This document shows, piece by piece, positions 37,441 through 46,215 of a stretch of 64,000 nucleotides of DNA. The translations under genes were made by a program, and so were the position numbers. Every line of letters begins with the position of its first letter. Positions within the stretch are counted from its first letter, which is position 1. Source of the stretch: Halopseudomonas xinjiangensis (lineage in GTDB: Bacteria; Pseudomonadota; Gammaproteobacteria; Pseudomonadales; Pseudomonadaceae); contig NZ_LT629736.1 of the NCBI RefSeq assembly GCF_900104945.1, forward strand, positions 124,001 to 188,000, written 5' to 3'. The notes under the pieces were generated by a model that ran no database searches, was not told the DNA's origin, and worked only from the letters and a program-made list of their open reading frames with translations.

Positions 37441-37450
37441 GATGGTGTGT

Positions 37451-37918
37451 TCAGCCTTGAGGGAATTGGGATGTTTGGGGTTTGTCCTGGACGAAGCGTG
37501 TCCCGGGATTGATGACCAGCTGGCCATCGAGCATAGCGGTGCAGCCGAGCAGCACCCGATAACGCATGTCCTTGCGGCAGGTCAGGGTGAATTCCACCAA
37601 CCAGCAGCGGTCGCCCAGCACCAGCGGTGTGCGGATGACGCGGCGTTCCTGAATATGACCGTTGGAACTCTTGATTCGTTTGAAATCCACCAGCTCGGCC
37701 TCGCAGCGCTTGCCGCGCAGCTTCGCCCGGGTTCCGGTGTGAGCAGTGAAGCGGACCCAGGTCTTGCCATCGCGCTCGAAGGTCTCGATGTCGCTGGCGT
37801 GCAGTGCAGAAGTCTTCGCGCCGCTGTCGACCTTGGCCATTACCTGGCTGATGCCCAGTTCGGGGAGTCCGATCCATTCACGGAGCCCGATGACGCTCAG
37901 GTGGTCAAAGGTTTTCAT
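37451..37918 (-). CDS. rimB: RimB-like retropepsin-fold protease (DUF785 family)
   Basis: 155 residues. The motif [15 protein letters not shown] carries the single retropepsin-type Asp (DSGA) followed by a His. Other family parts are [45 protein letters not shown] and [18 protein letters not shown]. In P. fluorescens RimB works with RimK in ribosome modification. Here it precedes rimK directly, and I see no additional small rim gene upstream, where the next gene is hslR on the other strand. Confidence 0.88.
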   Translation of the reverse strand: MKTFDHLSVIGLREWIGLPELGISQVMAKVDSGAKTSALHASDIETFERDGKTWVRFTAHTGTRAKLRGKRCEAELVDFKRIKSSNGHIQERRVIRTPLVLGDRCWLVEFTLTCRKDMRYRVLLGCTAMLDGQLVINPGTRFVQDKPQTSQFPQG

Positions 37919-38019
37919 ACTACGTCTCCTTATCCCGCCCTCAGATGGCGCGCATCATGGGGCAAGTCATCCGTTCCGACAAGCCTGTTAAACTCACCGG
38001 AAAGGGGAGTACAGACGCT

Positions 38020-38427
38020 ATGACAGACGAAGGCAAGGTGCGGCTGGATAAATGGCTGTGGGCCGCACGTTTTTTCAAGACTCGAGCCATGGCCAAGGCC
38101 GCTATCGAAGGCGGAAAGGTGCAGCATCAGGGCGAGCGCTGCAAACCGGGGAAGGAGCCGCGGGTGGGTGACGTGTACGAAATCCGCCAGGGTTTCGATG
38201 TTCGCTTTGTCGAGATCAAGGCGGTAAGCGGCCAGCGTCGCGGTGCGCCTGAAGCACAACTGCTGTACGAGGAAACCGCGGAAAGTGTGACCCGTCGCGA
38301 GGAAGCCGCCGCCAAGCGCAAGGCCATGGGCGCGGGCATGGTCATCAGCGAGCACCGTCCAAACAAGAAGCAACGCCGCGCCATCCATCGTTTCCGTGAC
38401 GAGCACAACGCGCCGTCCGGCGACTGA
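38020..38427 (+). CDS. hslR: Heat shock protein 15, S4-domain ribosome recycling factor
   Basis: 135 residues. The S4 RNA-binding domain is KVRLDKWLWAARFFKTRAMAKAAIEGGKVQHQGERCKPGKEPRVGD, followed by a basic tail (NKKQRRAIHRFRDEH). Hsp15 binds 50S subunits that carry stalled nascent peptidyl-tRNA and allows their recycling. ATG 38020 fits GGGGAG upstream; the frame is open 25 codons earlier without similarity. It is followed by hslO, the usual pair. Confidence 0.93.
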   Translation: MTDEGKVRLDKWLWAARFFKTRAMAKAAIEGGKVQHQGERCKPGKEPRVGDVYEIRQGFDVRFVEIKAVSGQRRGAPEAQLLYEETAESVTRREEAAAKRKAMGAGMVISEHRPNKKQRRAIHRFRDEHNAPSGD

Positions 38428-38432
38428 ATCGC

Positions 38433-38438
38433 TATAAT
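38433..38438 (+). promoter_or_regulatory. Candidate -10 element before hslO
   Basis: A TATAAT hexamer 24 bases before the hslO ATG, followed by a T7 run. No good -35 is found. It may give hslO its own transcript in addition to read-through from hslR. Confidence 0.3.
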
Positions 38439-38461
38439 CCAGTTTTTTTACAGGTTCATTT

Positions 38462-39343
38462 ATGCAGTCTACGGACGTCACCCAGCGCTTTCTCTTTGAC
38501 AATGCCGACGCGCGCGGTCAACTCGTCTCGCTCGAACTGGCTTACCGAGAGGTCCTTGCCAAACATGACTATCCCGAGCCGATCCGCGCGCTGCTCGGCG
38601 AGATGCTCGCCGCCTCGGTGTTGCTTTCCACCGCAATCAAGTTCGATGGGCTGTTGATACTGCAGGCGCGGTCGTCCGGGCCGCTGTCGACGCTGATGGT
38701 GGAATGCTCCAGTGATCAGGAGTTGCGCGGTATCGCGCGTTACGCTGATGACATAACGGGAGATGACCTGACGGACCTGATGCCGGACGGCGTGTTAGCG
38801 ATTACCATCGATCCGGATGACGGCCAGCGTTATCAGGGCATCGTCCCGCTCGAAGGCGGGACCCTGGCTGGTGCGCTTGAAGGCTACTTCGCCAACTCCG
38901 AACAGCTTCCCACCCAGTTCCGTCTGGTAGCTGATGGACGGGTGGCGCGAGGCTTCATGCTGCAATCGCTGCCGCCGGACCGACAGACCGATCCCGAACA
39001 GCGCGCGGCTACCTGGGAGCATCTGTCCATTCTTGCCAATACGCTCAGCGCTGAAGAGTTGATCAGCCTGGATAACCAAACCGTTTTGCGACGCCTGTAT
39101 CACGAGGAAGACATACGTCTGTTCGATAGCGGCCCGGTGATATTCAAATGCAGTTGCTCGGCGGAACGTTCCGGTAACGCAATTGTCAGTTTGGGACGTG
39201 AGGATGCGTTGGCTCTGCTGGATGAGCGGGGCGGCGAAGTGGCAGTTGATTGCCAGTTCTGTAATGCCTCCTATCGCTTTGACCGTGACGCATTGGAAGA
39301 ATTGTTCGAAGCGGCAGAGGAGCGTGCCAGGGGTCTTCATTGA
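38462..39343 (+). CDS. hslO: Redox-regulated chaperone Hsp33
   Basis: 293 residues. The C-terminal redox switch is complete: CSC in IFKCSCSAERSGNAI and CQFC in VDCQFCNASYRF, the four cysteines that hold zinc when reduced and form disulfides under oxidative and heat stress. The N-terminal chaperone domain begins RFLFDNADARGQLVSLELAYREVL. It acts in the cytosol as an ATP-independent holdase. The start is ATG 38462. Confidence 0.95.
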   Translation: MQSTDVTQRFLFDNADARGQLVSLELAYREVLAKHDYPEPIRALLGEMLAASVLLSTAIKFDGLLILQARSSGPLSTLMVECSSDQELRGIARYADDITGDDLTDLMPDGVLAITIDPDDGQRYQGIVPLEGGTLAGALEGYFANSEQLPTQFRLVADGRVARGFMLQSLPPDRQTDPEQRAATWEHLSILANTLSAEELISLDNQTVLRRLYHEEDIRLFDSGPVIFKCSCSAERSGNAIVSLGREDALALLDERGGEVAVDCQFCNASYRFDRDALEELFEAAEERARGLH

Positions 39344-39566
39344 GAGCTTGCTTGCCCGGCCGAGTCGACCGACTTCGGCCATAGGTTCTATTTATGAGCC
39401 GAGGCGGTGAGATTTAGCGCGGCGGGTTTTTTTTTGGCATAATGGCGCCTTTGCGCGATGCTCCGGCGCTTATAAACGCTGTACTAGAACCCTTTCCCCA
39501 GGTGCTGAGGCCGAGCCGATCGGTCTTTATGGAAATTTCGGCCGAGGCCGAAGAGGACGACGTTAG

Positions 39567-41111
39567 ATGACGCATGCTACTACCACTGTTTATACCGACC
39601 TGAGTATCGCCCACCTGATCGAACTGGCCATCCAGCGCAACGAAGGCCAGCTGGCCGATACCGGTGCGCTGGTAGTCAAGACCGGTGAGCGAACCGGCCG
39701 TTCGCCGATGGATCGCTTCATCGTGGATGAGCCCTCGACCAGCGAGTCCATCGCATGGGGTCCGATCAACCGCAAGTTTCCTGCTGAAAAGTTCGATGCC
39801 CTGTGGGATCGCGTGACCGCCTACGTTGCAGGCCGTGACAGCTTCGTCTCGCACGTCCATGTCGGTGCGGATCCGGAGCACTACCTGCCGGTCGTGATGA
39901 CTACCGAAACTGCCTGGCACAATGTGTTCGGCCGTACGCTGTTCATCAACCCGCCGCGCCACAATCCGGCCGACAAGCCGGTCTGGCAGATCCTCAATGC
40001 CCCGTACTTCACCTGCGAACCGGATCGTGACGGTACCAATAGCGACGGCTGCGTCATCATCAACTTCGCTCAGCGTAAGGTGTTGCTGGCGGGCATGCAG
40101 TATGCCGGTGAGATGAAGAAGGCGATGTTCTCCGTGCAGAACTTCTTGCTGCCGGCCAAGGACGTTCTGCCGATGCACTGCTCGGCCAACGTTGGCGACG
40201 AAGGCGACACCACCTTGTTCTTCGGTCTGTCCGGTACCGGCAAGACCACACTGTCTGCTGACGAGTCGCGTAACCTGATCGGTGACGACGAACACGGCTG
40301 GGCAGAGGGCAGCGTGTTCAATATCGAAGGCGGTTGCTACGCCAAGTGCATCGATCTGTCGCAGAAGAACGAGCCGGTGATCTGGAATGCGATCAAGTTC
40401 GGCTCAATCGTCGAGAACGTGGTCATCGACCCGGAAAGCCGCGTCGCCGATTACACCGACGTCAGCCTCACGCAGAACACACGGGTAGCCTATCCGTTGG
40501 AGCACGTGCGCAAGCGTGTCGTGGAAAACCGTGCCGGCGAGCCGAACGCGATCATCTTCCTGACTTGCGATCTGACGGGCGTATTGCCGCCAGTTTCGAT
40601 CCTCAACAATGAGCAGGCTGCCTACCACTTCCTGTCGGGCTACACCGCGCTGGTCGGTTCGACGGAAATGGGTTCGGGCAGTGGCATCAAGTCGACCTTC
40701 TCCACCTGCTTCGGCGCGCCTTTCTTCCCGCGTCCGGCTGGCGAGTATGCCGAGTTGTTGATCAAGCGTATCAATGCCTTCGGTAGCAAGGTGTACCTGG
40801 TCAACACAGGCTGGACTGGCGGCGGTTACGGTGAAGGTACCCGTTTCAGCATCCCGACTACCCGGGCGATCATCGCCGCGGTGCAGTCCGGCGCGCTGAT
40901 CGGCACCGAGACCGAGCATCTGCCCGTCATCAACCTGGATGTGCCGAAATCGGTACCGGGCGTTGACAGCAAGCTGCTCAACCCGCGCAACACCTGGGCT
41001 GATCCGGCCAAGTACGATGCGGCAGCCAAAGAGCTGGCGGGTCTGTTCAACGAGAACTTCAAGAAGTTCGACGTGGCCGAGTCGATCGCCAAGGCTGGTC
41101 CGCAGGCCTGA
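39567..41111 (+). CDS. pckA: Phosphoenolpyruvate carboxykinase (ATP)
   Basis: 514 residues. The ATP-form signature is complete: P-loop [24 protein letters not shown], and [16 protein letters not shown]. It converts oxaloacetate to PEP at the gluconeogenic branch point. The start is ATG 39567 ([12 protein letters not shown]). The 223-base gap from hslO contains a hairpin (about 39358-39380), a run of nine T at 39427-39435 and a nearby CATAAT that could be a -10. A strong terminator follows. Confidence 0.97.
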   Translation: MTHATTTVYTDLSIAHLIELAIQRNEGQLADTGALVVKTGERTGRSPMDRFIVDEPSTSESIAWGPINRKFPAEKFDALWDRVTAYVAGRDSFVSHVHVGADPEHYLPVVMTTETAWHNVFGRTLFINPPRHNPADKPVWQILNAPYFTCEPDRDGTNSDGCVIINFAQRKVLLAGMQYAGEMKKAMFSVQNFLLPAKDVLPMHCSANVGDEGDTTLFFGLSGTGKTTLSADESRNLIGDDEHGWAEGSVFNIEGGCYAKCIDLSQKNEPVIWNAIKFGSIVENVVIDPESRVADYTDVSLTQNTRVAYPLEHVRKRVVENRAGEPNAIIFLTCDLTGVLPPVSILNNEQAAYHFLSGYTALVGSTEMGSGSGIKSTFSTCFGAPFFPRPAGEYAELLIKRINAFGSKVYLVNTGWTGGGYGEGTRFSIPTTRAIIAAVQSGALIGTETEHLPVINLDVPKSVPGVDSKLLNPRNTWADPAKYDAAAKELAGLFNENFKKFDVAESIAKAGPQA

Positions 41112-41134
41112 TCTGCGGCTGGTAAGTAGTCTCG

Positions 41135-41165
41135 GAAAACCCGCCCAACGGCGGGTTTTCTGTTT
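41135..41165 (+). terminator. Rho-independent terminator of pckA
   Basis: Perfect 11-bp stem (GAAAACCCGCC / GGCGGGTTTTC) with a CAAC loop, then TGTTTTT. It also isolates pckA from the tRNA promoter that follows. Confidence 0.92.
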
Positions 41166-41212
41166 TTAAGTGGTTGACGCAAGCCCTTGATTACAAAAGG
41201 CGGGAAAAAGGG

Positions 41213-41240
41213 TTGACACGCTTTGCCGGGCCGGTAAAAT
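41213..41240 (+). promoter_or_regulatory. Sigma-70 promoter of the tRNA cluster
   Basis: Consensus TTGACA (41213-41218), a 16-base spacer and TAAAAT (41235-41240), followed by the GC-rich discriminator GGCGCGCC. This pattern is typical of stable-RNA promoters that respond to ppGpp. It lies 63 bases before tRNA-Asn. Confidence 0.85.
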
Positions 41241-41303
41241 GGCGCGCCTCAGCAGGGGATATGTGACAGCTTTACGGTCCCTGTCGAGGCGTTTCGAGAT
41301 AAT

Positions 41304-41379
41304 TCCGCGATAGCTCAGTTGGTAGAGCAAATGACTGTTAATCATTGGGTCCCTGGTTCGAGTCCAGGTCGCGGAGCCA
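41304..41379 (+). tRNA. tRNA-Asn (GTT)
   Basis: 76 bases with acceptor arms TCCGCGA and TCGCGGA, encoded CCA end, T loop GGTTCGAGTCC and anticodon GTT at 41337-41339. First of three tRNAs in one transcript. Confidence 0.97.
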
Positions 41380-41392
41380 TCTTGTACGAGAT

Positions 41393-41469
41393 CGGGGTAT
41401 AGCGCAGCCTGGTAGCGCGCCTGCTTTGGGAGCAGGATGTCGGGAGTTCGAATCCCCCTACCCCGACCA
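41393..41469 (+). tRNA. tRNA-Pro (TGG)
   Basis: 77 bases, acceptor arms CGGGGTA and TACCCCG, encoded CCA, anticodon stem CCTGC/GCAGG, anticodon TGG at 41427-41429. It lies 13 bases after tRNA-Asn. Confidence 0.97.
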
Positions 41470-41478
41470 TTTTTATAT

Positions 41479-41554
41479 GGGTCGTTAGCTCAGTTGGTAG
41501 AGCAGTTGGCTTTTAACCAATTGGTCGTAGGTTCGAATCCTACACGACCCACCA
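41479..41554 (+). tRNA. tRNA-Lys (TTT)
   Basis: 76 bases, acceptor arms GGGTCGT and ACGACCC, encoded CCA, anticodon TTT at 41512-41514. It lies 9 bases after tRNA-Pro. No obvious terminator follows before the next gene. Confidence 0.97.
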
Positions 41555-41668
41555 CCTTCCTGTTTCACCTCCATCGTTGTGTGCCTGCGATCATAGCCAG
41601 GCAACCAGAACGAACTGATCCCACCTCGCAGAGACCAAGCAGATAGACCCTGGCTTGGAGAAGCACCG

Positions 41669-42676
41669 TTGGACCGTCTCGACATTGATATCGCAAGCCA
41701 GCTGGCGCAGTTGACCCTCGGCCATGTACGGCGCGAATACCCCCATTCGGAAAGTTTCCGCAGTCAGAACGTCGACGATCAACCCGGCGCCCCGGGCGAT
41801 AACCATCCGATCTTCTATGGCAGCTACGATTGGCACTCCTGTGTCCATGGCCACTGGCTTCTGGCGCGCTTGCTGAGACGCTTTCCGGGGCTCCCTGAGG
41901 CTGGGCACATCCAGGCGCTCTTCGATCAAAGTTACACCGCAGACAAGGTCGCCGCCGAACTCGCTTTCTTCCAGAGGCCAGGCCGCGCTGGCTTCGAGCG
42001 TCCCTACGGCTGGTGTTGGCTGCTGAAGCTGTTTGCCGAACTGGCGCAGCTTGAGGATCAGCGATCCGGCGGTTGGCGCGACCAGCTGCAGCCGTTGGTT
42101 TATGAAATCGCTGATCGTTTGCAGATGTATCTGCCTCGCTTGCTCTACCCGATCCGCAGCGGGACGCATAGCAACACTGCGTTCGCGCTGTTGCTCGCGC
42201 TGGATTATGCGTCGCAGTTCGACTCGTCCCTGGCGGAGCTCCTCAAGGCACAAGCACGGCAGTATTACCTGAACGATGTCGGGTATCAGGGCTGGGAGCC
42301 GGGAGGGGAGGATTTTCTCTCGCCCGGGTGGCAGGAGGCGCTGTTGATGAAAGAGGCTCTGGGCGTGGAGTTCGCTGAGTGGTTCGAGGCGTTCCTGCCC
42401 GAGCTTGCGGCTGGGCGGCCAGCGCAGCTACTGATACCGGTAGAGGTATCCGATCGCAGTGACGGCCGGCTGGCTCACCTCGACGGCCTGAATCTGAGCC
42501 GCGCCTGGTGCCAGCGCCAGGTGTTGTCAGCACTGCCGGCGTCATACGCCGCGCGCGACACCATTCAAGCTTCAGCCACCAGCCACCTGCAGGCCGGCGC
42601 GGCGCACCTGCAGGATGACTACATGGGCGAGCATTGGCTCGCCACCTTCCTGGTGCTGGCCTTCGACGGGCTCTAG
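41669..42676 (+). CDS. DUF2891 family protein
   Basis: 335 residues with the DUF2891 hallmarks HPIFYGSYDWHSCVHGHWLLARLLRRFP, RPYGWCWLLKLFAEL and the late GEHWLATFLVLAF. The Trp- and His-rich alpha-helical make-up suggests an alpha/alpha barrel like some glycosidases, but no function is established. The start is TTG 41669, supported by TGGAG eight bases upstream; no ATG lies near. It sits 115 bases after tRNA-Lys and could be read by transcripts escaping the tRNA cluster. Confidence 0.85.
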   Translation: MDRLDIDIASQLAQLTLGHVRREYPHSESFRSQNVDDQPGAPGDNHPIFYGSYDWHSCVHGHWLLARLLRRFPGLPEAGHIQALFDQSYTADKVAAELAFFQRPGRAGFERPYGWCWLLKLFAELAQLEDQRSGGWRDQLQPLVYEIADRLQMYLPRLLYPIRSGTHSNTAFALLLALDYASQFDSSLAELLKAQARQYYLNDVGYQGWEPGGEDFLSPGWQEALLMKEALGVEFAEWFEAFLPELAAGRPAQLLIPVEVSDRSDGRLAHLDGLNLSRAWCQRQVLSALPASYAARDTIQASATSHLQAGAAHLQDDYMGEHWLATFLVLAFDGL

Positions 42677-42680
42677 ACGG

Positions 42681-44000
42681 TCAATGCAGTTTCAGGCGCG
42701 GCTCGGTGCTGCGGCCGATGCGATCACTAAGGATCAGCATCATCGTCCGTGGCAGGCCGTACAGCGCCATCTGGTGCATGCGGTACAGGGAGATGTAGAA
42801 GATCCTGGCGAGTTTCCCTTCGAGCATCACGCTGCCTGTCAGGTTGCCCATCAGATTGCCTACCGCATCGAAACTGGCCAACGAAATCAGCGAGCCGTAG
42901 TCCTTGTAGGTGTATTCCTGCAGCGGCTTGCCGTCGAGCATGCGCTTGAAGTTCTTCGCCAGCAGGCTGGCTTGCTGATGCGCGGCCTGGGCGCGGGGAG
43001 GTACCGTGCGACCTTCTTCGCCGGTAGGGCAGGCGGCGCAGTCACCAAAGGCGAAGATGCGTGGCTCGCCGGGTACTTGCAGCGTGCGGGTGACCACCAA
43101 CTGGTTGATGCGATTGGTCTCCAGCCCGAGCCTGGTCAGAAAAGCCGGCGCCTTGATGCCTGCAGCCCATACTTTCAACGAAGCGGGGATACGCTCGCCA
43201 TTGGCGAGTAGCAAGCCATCGGCTGTCACTTCCTTCACCGGCGATCCTGTATGGATATGTACGCCCAGATCGTTCAGCGTCTCGGTCACCGGCCCGCTGA
43301 TGCGTTCCGGCAGGGCCGGAAGCACGCGGTCGCTGGCTTCCACCAGGTTGATGTTCAGATCTTCGGGGCGAATCCGATCCAGCCCATACGCGTGCAACAT
43401 GCGCGCGGCGTGATTGAGTTCGGCGGCGAGTTCCACGCCGGTGGCGCCGGCGCCGATGATCGCGACGTTGATCGGCTCGCCGGGAGTATGCTCGATCGCC
43501 TGGGCTTTCATGTACTGGTTCAGTAGCAGCCGGTGGAAACGTTCGGCCTGGGCGCGCGTGTCGAGGAATAGGCAATGTTCGGCGGCGCCAGTGGTATTGA
43601 AATCGTTGGTATTGCTACCCACCGAGATGACCAGATAATCGTACCTGAGCTGACGTTCGGGGATCAGTTCGCCGCCATGTTCGTCCTTGATCGCCGCCAG
43701 GGTGATCTCGCGACGTTCGCGATCGAGACCGGTCATGGCGCCCAGTTGAAAGTGGAAATGGTTCCACTTGGCCTGGGCCACGTAGTTGAGTTCGTCTTCG
43801 GTGGAATTCAGTGATCCGGCAGCCACTTCATGCAGCAGAGGCTTCCAGATGTGGGTCATGTTGGCATCAGCCAGGGTGATGTGGGCGCGCTTTTTCTTGC
43901 CCAGCGTGCGGCCAAGGCGGGTGGCAAGTTCCAGCCCGCCGGCGCCGCCACCTACCACGAGAATTCGCGGGAGGGCGGTTTGCGTATCTGATTGCGACAT
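42681..44000 (-). CDS. ndh: Type II NADH dehydrogenase-like FAD oxidoreductase
   Basis: 439 residues with two dinucleotide folds: FAD site ILVVGGGAGGLELATRLG and NADH site VAIIGAGATGVELAAELN. IFAFGDCAACP is the second FAD contact. The C-terminal amphipathic region (RIFYISLYRMHQMALYGLPRTMMLI) fits membrane association as in NDH-2, which feeds electrons from NADH to quinone without pumping protons. A gene for a 58-residue membrane protein lies 48 bases upstream on the same strand. It converges with the DUF2891 gene. Confidence 0.92.
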   Translation of the reverse strand: MSQSDTQTALPRILVVGGGAGGLELATRLGRTLGKKKRAHITLADANMTHIWKPLLHEVAAGSLNSTEDELNYVAQAKWNHFHFQLGAMTGLDRERREITLAAIKDEHGGELIPERQLRYDYLVISVGSNTNDFNTTGAAEHCLFLDTRAQAERFHRLLLNQYMKAQAIEHTPGEPINVAIIGAGATGVELAAELNHAARMLHAYGLDRIRPEDLNINLVEASDRVLPALPERISGPVTETLNDLGVHIHTGSPVKEVTADGLLLANGERIPASLKVWAAGIKAPAFLTRLGLETNRINQLVVTRTLQVPGEPRIFAFGDCAACPTGEEGRTVPPRAQAAHQQASLLAKNFKRMLDGKPLQEYTYKDYGSLISLASFDAVGNLMGNLTGSVMLEGKLARIFYISLYRMHQMALYGLPRTMMLILSDRIGRSTEPRLKLH

Positions 44001-44048
44001 TAACAAGACTCATCTTCTAAACGGAATCTGTCGTCAGTCGAGGACGTC

Positions 44049-44225
44049 CTACCCGAGGACGAGCGATGCCAATGCACGGGACAACAGGCCCAGACCGATA
44101 ACGCTCGCGAGTATCACGGCGAGCAATACCCAGACTCGAAACGGCTTGCGTTCGACCTGGTGCAGCGGGGAGTTCAGGTATTCCTCGACCCGCTTCTGGT
44201 CTTCCGGATAAAGACGGCTTGGCAT
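44049..44225 (-). CDS. DUF3094-like small single-span membrane protein
   Basis: 58 residues. A charged N-terminus (MPSRLYPEDQKRVEEYL) with a Lys-Pro-Phe-Arg pivot leads to one membrane span (VWVLLAVILASVIGLGLLS) and a short tail ending in VLG. I recognise it as the DUF3094 type found in pseudomonads. AAGG seven bases before ATG 44225 supports translation. It is followed by ndh after 48 bases on the same strand, so a shared transcript is likely and an accessory role to NDH-2 is conceivable; that role is inference. Confidence 0.82.
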   Translation of the reverse strand: MPSRLYPEDQKRVEEYLNSPLHQVERKPFRVWVLLAVILASVIGLGLLSRALASLVLG

Positions 44226-44273
44226 GGCATGACCTTTTTATGCTGATGTGCAGTACGACGCTGCACGGTAGGC

Positions 44274-44301
44274 TTGACTGACTATGCGGCCATTCTAGTA
44301 T
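44274..44301 (+). promoter_or_regulatory. Candidate promoter of the CbiM-like permease gene
   Basis: TTGACT (44274-44279), a 16-base spacer and TAGTAT (44296-44301), about 120 bases before the start codon. No cobalamin riboswitch B12 box is visible between promoter and gene. Confidence 0.4.
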
Positions 44302-44422
44302 GCGGCCGGCAAGAATGCATCCGCCGCGCAAGGCAAGCGCCCAGACTGCGACGGAAGCGCGCAGTCGCGCTCGACGGATATGGCGGCTGCTACCATAACC
44401 GCCTGCTTAACGAGGACGGCGC

Positions 44423-45103
44423 ATGCTTTCGGCGAGTTTGCTCACAACTGTGCAGGTGGTCCTGCTGCTGACCGTGCATGCAGCAGCGCTGCTGTATGCG
44501 CTGGCCCGCCTGCCCTGGATCGAGCTGGTGGCCGATCAGCGCCGGCAGCACCTGTTTTTTGGCAGCGTTTTCCTGCTTGCCGTGCTTTGGCTGCTGCGTC
44601 GGGATTTCGATAGCGGCCTGAGTTTTCATTTCCTCGGTCTGACTGCCGTCACGCTTCTGCTCGACTGGCCGCTCGCGGTGGTGGCCGGGACGCTGGCGCA
44701 GGTCGCACTGGTTCTGCTCGGTGTGGATGACGCCGCGGCTTTCGGTGCCAATGGGCTGTTGCGCATCCTGACGCCGGTGCTGATCACAGTGTTGATCAGC
44801 CAGGCGCTGGAACGCTTCAGGCCGACCAACCTGTTTGTATATATCTTCATCAGTGGTTTCTTCGCTGCCGGCTTCGCGGCGGTAGGCACCATGCTGATCG
44901 GAATGGGATTGCTGGCCTGGTCGGGAAATCTGGTCGCGCCGGACTCGATAATCGAGTGGTTCGGTTACATGTTGCTGGTGATGTTTCCCGAGGGTTTCAT
45001 CAACGGCACGGCGATCGCTGCGCTGGTGGTGTTTCATCCGGACTGGGTGGAAACCTTCGACACCGATCGATACATGCAGGAGCCGTTCGACTCGGACGGC
45101 TGA
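44423..45103 (+). CDS. Energy-coupling factor permease-like protein (CbiM family)
   Basis: 226 residues, about six spans. It resembles the CbiM/NikM substrate-binding components of ECF metal transporters, including FGANGLLRILTPVLITVLIS and the end FPEGFINGTAIAALVVFHPDWVETFD. The usual partners (CbiN, CbiQ, CbiO) are absent nearby, and the CbiM N-terminal metal-binding HIM start is not present, since this protein begins MLSASLLTTVQ. Cobalt or nickel transport is therefore unproven. Confidence 0.78.
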   Translation: MLSASLLTTVQVVLLLTVHAAALLYALARLPWIELVADQRRQHLFFGSVFLLAVLWLLRRDFDSGLSFHFLGLTAVTLLLDWPLAVVAGTLAQVALVLLGVDDAAAFGANGLLRILTPVLITVLISQALERFRPTNLFVYIFISGFFAAGFAAVGTMLIGMGLLAWSGNLVAPDSIIEWFGYMLLVMFPEGFINGTAIAALVVFHPDWVETFDTDRYMQEPFDSDG

Positions 45104-45170
45104 GCATGAGCCAGATCAATATTCGCTGACGCAACCTGTGCTGCAATAGGTTTTTGCCCGGAGAATTGTC

Positions 45171-45386
45171 ATGAGTGTCTACGCCCTAGCTCGATCGACC
45201 ATGGAGCAAGCCCTGGAGCGCGCTGCAGCCCAGGGCTACAACGAACAGGAAATGGCTCGCGCGCTGATGAGCGAAGTCATCGCCGTTTACAAGCGTGACC
45301 GTAGCGCAGCGGACGTTGCCCACGAGCTGGGCTTTCTGGCCGATAATCTCGATGACGATGCCGACTACGCCTTCATGAGGCCCTGA
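45171..45386 (+). CDS. Small conserved-looking cytosolic protein
   Basis: 71 residues, acidic and helical: MSVYALARSTMEQALERAAAQGYNEQEMARALMSEVIAVYKRDRSAADVAHELGFLADNLDDD. GGAG precedes the ATG at about nine bases. I do not recognise the family. It follows the permease gene by 67 bases on the same strand and ends one base before the stop of the convergent SIMPL gene. Confidence 0.72.
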   Translation: MSVYALARSTMEQALERAAAQGYNEQEMARALMSEVIAVYKRDRSAADVAHELGFLADNLDDDADYAFMRP

Positions 45387-45387
45387 T

Positions 45388-46092
45388 TCAGGGCGTGGAA
45401 ACCTCGATGGTGCCGTCCGCGCTTACGGTGACGTCGGCCTGCCCACCTTCTACCGATGGGGCCGACATTTCCCGGTCCGAGGCCATGCTCAGCTTGGCAC
45501 CCCCACGGAACATCATCGGTGGCGGGGCGTACTGCGTATTCAGATTCAGGCTGACGATCTTGTAGCTGTTGCCGCCCAGTGCCTCGGTCGCGATGTCAGC
45601 CCGCGAGCGGAAGGCTTTCACCGCCTCCTTGATCAATTCGTCCTCGGTGTTTCGGCGGCTGCCCGGCGACAGGCTGAAGTCCATGCTGGCGAGCCTCAGG
45701 GAGCCGAGCAACTGGCCGGTAAGCTTCGAAAGCGCCGCGAAATCGGTACCTTCGAGGATGATTTCTCCGCGCTCGCGCCAGGCGACGATGTTTTGCCCCT
45801 TCTCGTCATAGACCGGGTGGCTGCTACGATTGCCGCTGCTCACGGTCACGCCGGGGGCGTTTCGCGCGGTTTTCAGGCTTTCATTGAGCTGACGGGTGAT
45901 GCGCTCGGCGAGGGTGGCCGGGTCTTCGTGCTGGTCCTCGGTGAACAGGATCACACGCATGGTGTCATGGCTGACCGAGCGCTCGACTTCTGCGCGCAGC
46001 GAGACCTGGTTGTAACGTGGCTCTTCGGCCATGGCCTGGCCGCCAGCCAGTGAGAGTGCGAGCAGGCAGCCCAGCATGGAAAGTTGGCGCAT
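45388..46092 (-). CDS. SIMPL (DUF541) domain periplasmic protein
   Basis: 234 residues with a signal peptide (MRQLSMLGCLLALSLAGGQAMA) and the SIMPL/DUF541 fold: VSLRAEVERSVSHDTMRVILFTEDQHEDPATLAERITRQLNESLKTAR and the closing VTVSADGTIEVS. The family forms large periplasmic ring oligomers with unclear function, linked to oxidative stress in some bacteria. It is monocistronic and divergent from roxS. Confidence 0.88.
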   Translation of the reverse strand: MRQLSMLGCLLALSLAGGQAMAEEPRYNQVSLRAEVERSVSHDTMRVILFTEDQHEDPATLAERITRQLNESLKTARNAPGVTVSSGNRSSHPVYDEKGQNIVAWRERGEIILEGTDFAALSKLTGQLLGSLRLASMDFSLSPGSRRNTEDELIKEAVKAFRSRADIATEALGGNSYKIVSLNLNTQYAPPPMMFRGGAKLSMASDREMSAPSVEGGQADVTVSADGTIEVSTP

Positions 46093-46215
46093 CGGTGTTT
46101 CTCCTTGAACAGCAGGCGTTGACGAGGCTATAAGAGTGCGCGAACGATTGCGGCGCGGCGCACGTGCTGGTTGTTATGCCATGCTGTGAACAGTAGCGCC
46201 AGCTATCCCTGGCCA

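Noticed and set aside
39358-39435. Rho-independent terminator after hslO
   Set aside because: The hairpin at 39358-39380 is imperfect and the nine-T run is 47 bases further on, not attached to a stem.
41304-41554. tRNA cluster as an integration site with a genomic island
   Set aside because: No integrase and no repeat of a tRNA 3' end is seen downstream; the following genes are ordinary core genes.
44226-44422. Cobalamin riboswitch before the CbiM-like gene
   Set aside because: No B12-box-like sequence or supporting stem arrangement could be found.
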